NCBI RefSeq assembly: GCF_014635325.1
Contig: NZ_BMCT01000003.1
Coordinates: 186,001 to 250,000, forward strand
Length of the DNA: 64,000 bases
From: Azorhizobium oxalatiphilum
GTDB taxonomy: Bacteria; Pseudomonadota; Alphaproteobacteria; Rhizobiales; Xanthobacteraceae
Reading direction: 5' to 3'
The notes beneath the pieces were generated by a model. It did not search any database, had not been told where the DNA came from, and was given only the letters and a program-made list of their open reading frames with translations. Below, one piece after another: positions 57,983-64,000 of the stretch. Numbering within the stretch: position 1 is the first letter of the stretch; each line of letters opens with the position of its first letter. The position numbers and the translations under genes are program-made.

Positions 57983-59944
57983 CTAACGTGCAGGTCCGCG
58001 TCCCGACGAGGCACCGAACCCCTCCACCAGGGCGTCCATGCCTTCAACCGTGGAAAGGCGTTCCCGCACATCGCGCAGCCATGCGAAATTGGCTTCGCTC
58101 GGCTCCTCACCCAGAGTTCTTTCAGCTTCCCGTAATTCCCTAGATAGCGCGTGAGCCTTGCGATGCAAGGCCGAGCGTTGCAGCCACCAGAGTCGCACAT
58201 CCTCTCGCCCGGTATCCGGGTATGCCGGCCAGTCCATGCGGGGGTTGGCGAGGCCGCGTACCCGCTGGGCCAGCGCGTCCAGATCATCCCGCGAGAGATG
58301 GCTTTCCAGCGCCTCGGCTTCATGCACGCCGTCCAGATGCGCCTCCACGAGGGCACGCCGCAGCCGTTCGGCATCCTTATTGGCCAAGGGCAGATCGGAG
58401 ACGTCCTCCGCATAGTCCTCCAGCAACCAGGGATGGTTGATGAGGCAGAACAGCAGCAATGCCTCATTGCGCGGCATGCTGGTGAGCGGTCCGCGCACGA
58501 TGGCGCTGCGGGCCAGTTCCCCGCCCGTCACCAGCGGCATCTCGCGGGGGCCGAAGCGGTCATTCCTGCCGCGCCCGCCACCACGTTGGCCGCCGCCGGA
58601 GGACGCCCAGCCGCCGCCGCTCCAGCTTCCGCCGCCCGATCCGCCCTCGAATCGGCGCTGCCGGTTCTCGGCCTGCGGGTTGAGCAGCCGGCGCAGGCGC
58701 TCGCGCAGGTCCTGCGTGTAATGGCGGCGGACATTCTCGTCCTGAATGGCGGCCACCGCCTCGCCGATGCGCGCTTCCAGCGCCGCCCGGCGCTCGGGGG
58801 TATCGAGATTGACGCCTTCGGTCTCCCGCGCCCACAGCATGGCGGACAGGGGCTGAGCCTGCGACAGAACGCCCTCCATGGCCTCCCGCCCGCTGGAGCG
58901 GATGAGATCGTCCGGGTCCTGGCCGTCGGGCAGGGTGCCGAAGGAGAGGCTCTTGCCAGGCTTGATGTGGGGCAGGGCAAGGCCGATCGCGCGGAAGGCG
59001 GCGCGGCGGCCGGCCTTGTCGCCGTCGAACAGCAGCACCGGCTCGTCGGCCATGCGCCACAGCAACTGAAGCTGTTCCTCGGTGAGCGCGGTGCCGAGCG
59101 GGGCGACGGCGCCCTCGAACCCGGCTTCCACCAGCGCGATCACGTCCACATAGCCTTCCACTGCGATGAGGGGCGCGCCCTTGGAGGTGGCGGCGCGGGC
59201 GGTGTGGGCGTTGTAGAGCAGCGAGCCCTTGTGAAAGAGCGTGGTCTCGGGCGAGTTCAGATATTTCGCCGGGACATCCTTCTCCAGCGCCCGGCCGCCG
59301 AAGGCGACGACCCGGCCCTTCAGGTCGGTGATGGGGAACATCACACGATCCCGGAAGCGGTCATATGGTACCGGGATGTCGTCGCCGGAGATGAGCAGCC
59401 CGGTCTCGATCATGTCGGAGACGGGCACGCCGGCCTTGCCGAGCGCCTCCTTCAGGGCGAAGCGCTCGCCCTGGGCATAGCCGAGACGGAACCGCTTCTG
59501 TGTGCCCGGCCCGAGGCCACGGTCGGACAGATAGCCCCGCGCCTTGGCGCCGGCGCGGGCCTGAAGCTGGTCCTCGAAGAAGGCGGCAGCCATCTCCATG
59601 ACCTCGTGCAGGCCGCGCCTGCGGGCTTCCTTGGCGGCGACTTCCGGGGTGATGTCCGGCAGCTGGAGGCCCGCCATGGAGGCGAGCCGCTCCACCGCCT
59701 CGCCGAACGGCACGCCTTCGGTCTCCATCAGGAAGTCGAAGACGTCGCCATGCTTGCCGGAGGAGAAGCAGTGATAAAAACCCTTCTGGTCATTGACGAA
59801 GAAGGAGGGGGTCTTCTCGGCATTGAAGGGCGAGAGGCCGGCGAATTCGCGGCCCTGCTTCCGGAGCTTCACCCGCCGCCCGACCACGTCCGACACCGGA
59901 ACCCGGGTGCGGATTTCTTCGAGGAAGGAGGGCGGGAAGCGCAT
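57983..59944 (-). CDS. dnaG: DNA primase
   Basis: 653 residues. The N-terminal zinc-finger region is recognisable but altered: GLSPFNAEKTPSFF stands where CPFH is expected and FYHCFSSGKHGDVF where CFGC is expected. Of the four zinc ligands only Cys59 remains; the others are Ser38, Asn41 and Ser62. The TOPRIM domain is intact: IAVEGYVDVIALVEAGFEG, LLFDGDKAGRRAAFRAIGLA, LPDGQDPDDLIRSSG. A glycine-serine-rich linker (GGSGGGSWSGGGWASSGGG) separates the core from the helicase-binding C-terminus. It makes RNA primers for replication. In the standard place between yqeY and rpoD. Confidence 0.97.
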   Translation of the reverse strand: MRFPPSFLEEIRTRVPVSDVVGRRVKLRKQGREFAGLSPFNAEKTPSFFVNDQKGFYHCFSSGKHGDVFDFLMETEGVPFGEAVERLASMAGLQLPDITPEVAAKEARRRGLHEVMEMAAAFFEDQLQARAGAKARGYLSDRGLGPGTQKRFRLGYAQGERFALKEALGKAGVPVSDMIETGLLISGDDIPVPYDRFRDRVMFPITDLKGRVVAFGGRALEKDVPAKYLNSPETTLFHKGSLLYNAHTARAATSKGAPLIAVEGYVDVIALVEAGFEGAVAPLGTALTEEQLQLLWRMADEPVLLFDGDKAGRRAAFRAIGLALPHIKPGKSLSFGTLPDGQDPDDLIRSSGREAMEGVLSQAQPLSAMLWARETEGVNLDTPERRAALEARIGEAVAAIQDENVRRHYTQDLRERLRRLLNPQAENRQRRFEGGSGGGSWSGGGWASSGGGQRGGGRGRNDRFGPREMPLVTGGELARSAIVRGPLTSMPRNEALLLFCLINHPWLLEDYAEDVSDLPLANKDAERLRRALVEAHLDGVHEAEALESHLSRDDLDALAQRVRGLANPRMDWPAYPDTGREDVRLWWLQRSALHRKAHALSRELREAERTLGEEPSEANFAWLRDVRERLSTVEGMDALVEGFGASSGRGPAR

Positions 59945-60099
59945 GCCGGCTGTCTCAGGTCCACAAACGGCTGCGGGAAAGCTCAGCCGGAAAATCTAGC
60001 GCGGGCAGAACGCAAAAGGCGCCCCGGCCGGAAGGGCCAAGGCGCCGATACCCGCTATCCCCATTATTCACTGCCGGGGTTAAGCCCCCGCCAATGGGT

Positions 60100-60558
60100 T
60101 CACACCGCCGTCAGGGCGTCCCGCACCCAGGGGGAGGCCTTGCTGAAGTCGATGGCGCCGGCGTGGCGCATCTTCAGCTCGGTCATCACCTTGCCCATGT
60201 CCTTGATGCCCTTGGCGTCGATCTCGGCGACCACCTTGGCGATGGCGGCGCGGGTGTCGGCCTCGGAGAGCTGCTTGGGCAGGAAACCCTGGATCACCAC
60301 GATTTCCTCGCGCTCCTGCGCGGCAAGCTCGGGGCGGTTGTTCTCCTCGTAGATCTTGGCGCTTTCCTCGCGCTGCTTGACCATCTTGGCCAGCAGGGCG
60401 CGCAGGTCGTCCTCGGAGATGGGATCCTTGCCGAGGCCACGCGCGTCGATGTCGCGATCCTTCAGCGCGGCACTGATGAGACGCAGGGTGGAGGTCCGGC
60501 ACTTGTCCTGGGCCTTCACCGACTCTTTAAGCGCGGTGGCGATCTGGTCACGCAGCAA
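60100..60558 (-). CDS. yqeY: GatB/YqeY-domain protein
   Basis: 152 residues from a TTG at 60558, with AGAGG upstream; the MLRDQIATALKES start matches other family members. The YqeY domain is typical: TLRLISAALKDRDIDARG, EDDLRALLAKMVKQREESAK, IVVIQGFLPKQLSEADTRAA and VMTELKMRHAGAIDFSKA. The domain is shared with the C-terminus of GatB, where it contacts tRNA. Its own function is not settled. It is the first gene of the yqeY-dnaG-rpoD string and is divergent from carA, 208 bases away. Confidence 0.92.
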   Translation of the reverse strand: MLRDQIATALKESVKAQDKCRTSTLRLISAALKDRDIDARGLGKDPISEDDLRALLAKMVKQREESAKIYEENNRPELAAQEREEIVVIQGFLPKQLSEADTRAAIAKVVAEIDAKGIKDMGKVMTELKMRHAGAIDFSKASPWVRDALTAV

Positions 60559-60766
60559 GGGAAAACCTCTTTCAACTTGTTCAAAACGAACGGGTCAAAC
60601 CGTGGCATGCGCCGGGGAGCGGGGCTGGGCTCCGCTCCGGGCGCAGATCTGGGGGGTGAGCGCGGCCCTTGTCACCAGCGGCATCCTCAGGTAGCCGGGC
60701 ATCAGCGCACAAAAACACGCGCGCATGGCTGGCATCGCCGCGCGCGACCCCTTATTTAGGCGATCC

Positions 60767-61978
60767 ATGACCCAGGAACAAGACGCACAGGCCGCCGGCA
60801 CCGCCGGAGGCTGGACCGAACCGAAGCCGACCGCCCTTCTGGTTCTCGCTGATGGCACCGTGCTCGAAGGCTTCGGCTTCGGCGCGGCCACCGAGGGCGT
60901 GGGCGAGGTGTGCTTCAACACCGCCATCACGGGCTACGAGGAAATCCTCACCGATCCCTCCTATGCCGGGCAGATCATCACCTTCACCTTCCCCCACATC
61001 GGCAACGTGGGCACGAACGAGGAGGACATCGAGACGGTGTCCGCCGCCGCCGTGTCCGGCGTGCGCGGCGTGGTGGTGCGCGGTGCGGTGACGGATCCTT
61101 CCAATTATCGCGCCACCCGGCATCTGGATGCCTGGCTGAAAGCCCGCGACATCCCCGCCATCTCCGGCGTGGACACCCGCGCGCTGACCGCCCTCATCCG
61201 CGAGGGCGGCATGCCCAACGCGGTGCTGGCCCACAATCCGGACGGCGTGTTCGACATAGAGGCGCTCAAGGCCAAGGCCAGGGAATGGCCGGGTCTTGTC
61301 GGCATGGACCTCGTGCCCGGCGTGACCTCCGCCCAGCGCTTCAACTGGGACGAGACCGAATGGACGTGGCCGAAGGGCTACGGGCAGGAGGGCGCGCCCA
61401 AGTATCATGTGGTCGCCATCGACTATGGCGTGAAGCGCAACATCCTGCGCCTGCTGGCCACGGCCGGCTGCAAGGTGACGGTGGTGCCCGCCACCACCTC
61501 CGCCGAAGAGGTGATGGCGCTGCAGCCGGATGGCGTGTTCCTGTCCAACGGTCCCGGCGATCCGGCGGCCACGGGCGAATATTCCGTGCCGGTGATCCGC
61601 GAGCTGATCGCGAAGGACATCCCGACCTTCGGCATCTGCCTGGGCCACCAGATGATCGGCCTCGCGGTCGGCGGGCGCACCATGAAGATGCATCAGGGCC
61701 ATCACGGCGCGAACCATCCCGTGAAGGACATGACCACCGGCAAGGTGGAGATCACCTCCATGAACCACGGTTTCGCCGTGGACCGCGACAGCCTGCCGGC
61801 CAATGCGGTGGAGACCCATGTCTCGCTGTTCGACGGCTCGAACGCGGGCATCGCGCTCTCCGACAAGCCGGTGTTCTCGGTGCAGTATCATCCCGAGGCC
61901 AGCCCCGGCCCGCGCGACAGCCACTATCTGTTCGCGCGCTTTGTGGAGCTGATGGCGAAGAACAAGAAGGCGGCCTGA
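60767..61978 (+). CDS. carA: Carbamoyl phosphate synthase, small (glutaminase) subunit
   Basis: 403 residues. The N-terminal CarA-specific domain reads ALLVLADGTVLEGFGFGAAT and FNTAITGYEEILTDPSYAGQ; the class I glutamine amidotransferase domain has SNGPGDPAATG, the nucleophile cysteine in FGICLGHQMIGLAVGG, and the catalytic histidine-glutamate in VQYHPEASPGPRDS. It supplies ammonia from glutamine to CarB for carbamoyl phosphate in pyrimidine and arginine synthesis. carB is not next to it: a bidirectional terminator and a GntR gene follow. Confidence 0.98.
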   Translation: MTQEQDAQAAGTAGGWTEPKPTALLVLADGTVLEGFGFGAATEGVGEVCFNTAITGYEEILTDPSYAGQIITFTFPHIGNVGTNEEDIETVSAAAVSGVRGVVVRGAVTDPSNYRATRHLDAWLKARDIPAISGVDTRALTALIREGGMPNAVLAHNPDGVFDIEALKAKAREWPGLVGMDLVPGVTSAQRFNWDETEWTWPKGYGQEGAPKYHVVAIDYGVKRNILRLLATAGCKVTVVPATTSAEEVMALQPDGVFLSNGPGDPAATGEYSVPVIRELIAKDIPTFGICLGHQMIGLAVGGRTMKMHQGHHGANHPVKDMTTGKVEITSMNHGFAVDRDSLPANAVETHVSLFDGSNAGIALSDKPVFSVQYHPEASPGPRDSHYLFARFVELMAKNKKAA

Positions 61979-62016
61979 GCCGTCTTTTTCGCCGCACCAC
62001 TGCTGAGACAAGAAAA

Positions 62017-62049
62017 AAAAGCGCCCGGCCGAAAGGTCCGGGCGCTTTT
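62017..62049. terminator. Bidirectional terminator between carA and the GntR gene
   Basis: AAAAGCGCCCGG (62017-62028) pairs with CCGGGCGCTTTT (62038-62049), preceded by AAAA and followed by TCTTTTT. It serves carA rightward and the GntR gene leftward. Confidence 0.95.
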
Positions 62050-62076
62050 CTTTTTGGAGGCCGTAAGCCGCCCTGC

Positions 62077-62766
62077 TCAGTCGAGGAAGTCGCCGTGGGC
62101 TTCCACGTGCCGGGCGAGGCCGAGCGTGTGCTCGCGCACGAGGCGCTCGGCGAGGTCCGTATCGCGCTTCTCGATGGCTTCCACGATCTTGGTGTGATCG
62201 ACGATGGAGCGCTGGGCGCGGTGGTCCTGTCCGATCGTCACCTTGCGCACGCCGCGCATGTGGGGGAACAGGTTGTCGGTGGTCTCCACCAGCAGCTGGC
62301 AGCCCGAGATGCGGATGATGAGGCGGTGGAAGGCGAGGTTGGCCTCGCTGTATTCGGAGACGAAATTCTCCGGATCGCGATCGGCGAAGGCGCGGACATT
62401 CTCGCGCAGCATCTTGATGTCGGCGTCGGAGGCCACCTGGCAGGCGAGGCGGGCGGCCATGCTCTCCAGAGCGGCCCATACCGTGATCATCTCAAGCACT
62501 TCCTGCTTGCTCTTGCGCACCACGAAGATGCCGCGCCGCGGCACGGAGCGCACGAAGCCTTCCTGCTCCAGAAGCGTCATGGCCTCGCGGATCGGGGTGC
62601 GGGAAACCCCCAGCTTTTCCGAGAGCTGGCGCTCTTCAAGGCGGATTTCTTCCTCGTGGCTGTAGATGTCCATCTCCATGATGGCAGCCTTGAGGGCCTT
62701 GTAGGCCTTCATCCGGAAGCTCGATTCGGTCTCGATCGGCTTCACGTTGATATCCTGGTACGTCAT
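62077..62766 (-). CDS. GntR-family regulator, FCD (FadR) subfamily
   Basis: 229 residues, AAGGG before the ATG. The winged helix is near the front: LEERQLSEKLGVSRTPIREA and MTLLEQEGFVRSVPRRGIFV. The FCD ligand domain follows, with helices EVLEMITVWAALESMAARLA and YSEANLAFHRLIIRISGCQL and LFPHMRGVRKVTIG, keeping the histidine and aspartate positions that bind a metal and a carboxylate in this subfamily. It is divergent from a CBS gene and a formyl-CoA transferase gene, so it probably controls oxalate or formyl-CoA metabolism, with an organic acid as effector. Target sites may be the GTAT-N5-ATAC motifs at 63029 and 63700. Confidence 0.92.
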   Translation of the reverse strand: MTYQDINVKPIETESSFRMKAYKALKAAIMEMDIYSHEEEIRLEERQLSEKLGVSRTPIREAMTLLEQEGFVRSVPRRGIFVVRKSKQEVLEMITVWAALESMAARLACQVASDADIKMLRENVRAFADRDPENFVSEYSEANLAFHRLIIRISGCQLLVETTDNLFPHMRGVRKVTIGQDHRAQRSIVDHTKIVEAIEKRDTDLAERLVREHTLGLARHVEAHGDFLD

Positions 62767-63160
62767 CTGACCCTTGCCTGATCCAGGCCGTTACGGCCGT
62801 TTCACATTGTCAGTGTTGGGCTCAGGCGCCACAGCCCACCCGCGCACAAAACGCGCGCGACTCCCCCTGGGTGGTTCGGCACCCCGCATACAACATACTC
62901 TGTGTCACCTCTTGGCGGAGAGAGCAAGCAAGCGTGTTGTCTCAGTTTAGGCCAGCAAAGACGAGAGAACCGGTTGCGTTGCAACGTAAAAGGGTGCTTT
63001 CGGCTGCGGCACTGCTTATTGACATTACGTATTCTGAATACCAGCATGGTTCCACAGAGGGGTTCCAAACAAGCGAGGGATCCCAACGCGGCCGGCCTCA
63101 GGCGCTGCGCAGTGCCTGCGGGAAGCATCCCGCAGCGTCAAGCCAGATGAGGTGGATGCC
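62767..63160. promoter_or_regulatory. Divergent promoter region between the GntR and CBS genes
   Basis: The 394-bp region serves transcription in both directions. TTGACA at 63019-63024 is followed by an AT-rich stretch containing the perfect 13-bp palindrome GTATTCTGAATAC. No other gene is seen; a short frame across it on the plus strand has no protein character. Confidence 0.6.
63029..63041. promoter_or_regulatory. Candidate GntR operator 1 (GTAT-N5-ATAC)
   Basis: The 13-mer GTATTCTGAATAC is perfectly palindromic (6-bp arms around T), lying just after a TTGACA and 120 bases before the CBS start. The same GTAT-N5-ATAC pattern recurs at 63700-63712 upstream of formyl-CoA transferase. Confidence 0.5.
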
Positions 63161-63631
63161 ATGATTACGGTCGACGATATTCTTCGCGAGAAACGCGACA
63201 CCCGCATCGTGACGGTGCGCATGAACGAGACGGTGGCCACCGCGGCCATGATCATGCGGCGGGAGAACGTCTCCTCCGTGGTGGTCAAGGACGTGTGCCG
63301 CACGGAAGGAAATACGGTGGCTGGCGTGTTCTCCGAGCGCGACGTCACCCGCGCGCTGGCGGAGCACGGCGCGAACGCGCCCTCCGTGGGCGTGGCGACC
63401 TATCTGAAGCGCGAGGTCATCTCCTGCACGCTGCGCGACAGTGTCGTCACCGTGCTGCGGCTCATGGACGAGCATCAGGTGCGCCATCTGCCGGTGCTGG
63501 AGGAGCATGCGCTGGTGGGCGTGATCAGCGCCACCGACCTCATGCGCCACTATCTGCACGAGTCCGAAGTGGCGCCTTTTGCCGATCCCGCCCAGGGCGG
63601 CGTGGCCATCGCGCTTGCTGCACTGCGCTAG
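63161..63631 (+). CDS. Tandem CBS-domain protein
   Basis: 156 residues from ATG 63161 (GAGGTGG upstream). Two CBS motifs: RIVTVRMNETVATAAMIMRR with NVSSVVVKDV and VAGVFSERDVTRALAEHG, then REVISCTLRDSVVTVLRLMD with HQVRHLPVLEEHALVGVISA and TDLMRHYLHE. Stand-alone CBS pairs bind adenosine nucleotides and modulate partners. Here it lies between a GntR regulator and the formyl-CoA transferase gene, an arrangement seen near oxalate catabolism genes, so it may tune the pathway to energy state. Partner unproven. Confidence 0.9.
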   Translation: MITVDDILREKRDTRIVTVRMNETVATAAMIMRRENVSSVVVKDVCRTEGNTVAGVFSERDVTRALAEHGANAPSVGVATYLKREVISCTLRDSVVTVLRLMDEHQVRHLPVLEEHALVGVISATDLMRHYLHESEVAPFADPAQGGVAIALAALR

Positions 63632-63645
63632 AAATGACCTTTGAA

Positions 63646-63672
63646 GACGGCTGCAAAACATTTGCAGCCGTC
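63646..63672 (+). terminator. Hairpin after the CBS gene
   Basis: GACGGCTGCAAA (63646-63657) pairs with TTTGCAGCCGTC (63661-63672) across ACA, a perfect 12-bp stem starting 14 bases after the CBS stop. No T-run follows, so termination is likely but not certain. Confidence 0.65.
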
Positions 63673-63699
63673 GCGTATGGATGGTACGCTTTGTACTTG

Positions 63700-63712
63700 G
63701 TATACGAGATAC
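63700..63712. promoter_or_regulatory. Candidate GntR operator 2 (GTAT-N5-ATAC)
   Basis: GTATACGAGATAC matches the GTAT-N5-ATAC pattern at 63029-63041. A one-mismatch copy, GTATGGATGGTAC, lies at 63675-63687. All are upstream of the formyl-CoA transferase start at 63898. Confidence 0.45.
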
Positions 63713-63897
63713 TGTAGACGTTAAGTCAGGTGCGGACGCCAGACGCGCCAAATGAAAAGAGCCCGGACCAGCTAAAAGCTGGCCGGCGGAAAAAGAGACG
63801 AAGTCTTATTCCCGCAGCTTGGGGCGGGTGGTTTCAAAAGGCCGGCACAGACCGGTCACGACAATAGTCAAAAGGGCAGGACCCAGGGGTTAGAGGC

Positions 63898-64000
63898 ATG
63901 GCCAAGGCACTCGAAGGCGTGCGCATCCTGGACATGACACATGTCCAGTCGGGGCCCTCCGCGACGCAATTGCTCGCGTGGATGGGGGCGGACGTCATCA
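63898..64000 (+). CDS. frc: Formyl-CoA:oxalate CoA-transferase, N-terminal part (truncated by window edge)
   Basis: ATG at 63898 is preceded by AGAGG. The 34 residues seen begin [20 protein letters not shown] and continue [14 protein letters not shown], which matches the start of Frc (class III CoA-transferase), including the conserved V-Q-S-G-P segment at the CoA site. The enzyme moves CoA from formate to oxalate; oxalyl-CoA decarboxylase (oxc) normally sits nearby, presumably outside the window. Context with GntR and CBS genes supports an oxalate module. Confidence 0.9.
   Translation, partial: MAKALEGVRILDMTHVQSGPSATQLLAWMGADVI

Overview
The window is GC-rich chromosomal DNA of an alphaproteobacterium, most likely of the order Hyphomicrobiales and perhaps near Xanthobacteraceae. 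This is inferred from gene content and order: yqeY-dnaG-rpoD facing carA, a stand-alone ppk-ppx pair, a MaeB malic enzyme with a phosphotransacetylase tail, HisKA_2-type kinases, and an oxalate module (GntR-CBS-frc). No database search was run, so the taxon is a judgement. I see no insertion sequences, no phage genes and no CRISPR array. Most of the window is ordinary chromosome with a few accessory patches.

Left part (1-13.2 kb): a truncated AraC-type regulator, small envelope and hypothetical genes, one tRNA-Leu(CAA), a cytochrome b561, a GT4 glycosyltransferase, a MipA-like porin divergent from a LytTR regulator, and then a catabolic cassette. In the cassette a MarR regulator with an unusual repeat tail is divergent from a two-component flavin monooxygenase (reductase plus HpaB-type oxygenase), followed by a cupin and an amidase. 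Malate dehydrogenase (type 2) closes this part.

Middle (13.3-33.7 kb): a PAS hybrid histidine kinase, coaBC, the polyphosphate pair ppk-ppx, an unknown gene coupled to a Rieske ferredoxin, RNase D, a GGDEF-EAL protein, aspS, an OafA-type acyltransferase, a large membrane-anchored periplasmic protein and maeB. Clear hairpin terminators separate most units.

Accessory patches (33.7-55.7 kb): an AT-rich gene of unknown function (34054-34854), a GDSL/SGNH-esterase autotransporter, an MHS-family transporter, a SleB-type wall hydrolase, meaB, a glycine-zipper protein, a rhodanese, a three-gene two-component cluster (kinase, receiver, receiver-kinase) with overlapping reading frames, a PuuA-like glutamine synthetase, a second autotransporter, a nested inverted-repeat element, an orphan peptide-binding lipoprotein-like protein with a Tat signal, a 34-residue membrane peptide, and a PD-(D/E)XK nuclease-like gene. 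The second autotransporter (49012-52251) is the most unusual item: its passenger carries two DTG motifs and other pepsin-like landmarks, so it looks like a bilobal aspartic protease displayed on the cell surface.

Right end (55.7-64 kb): rpoD, dnaG (with its zinc ligands mostly lost), yqeY, carA, then a GntR/FCD regulator, a CBS-domain protein and the start of formyl-CoA transferase. The last two share a GTAT-N5-ATAC motif upstream, a candidate operator for the GntR protein.
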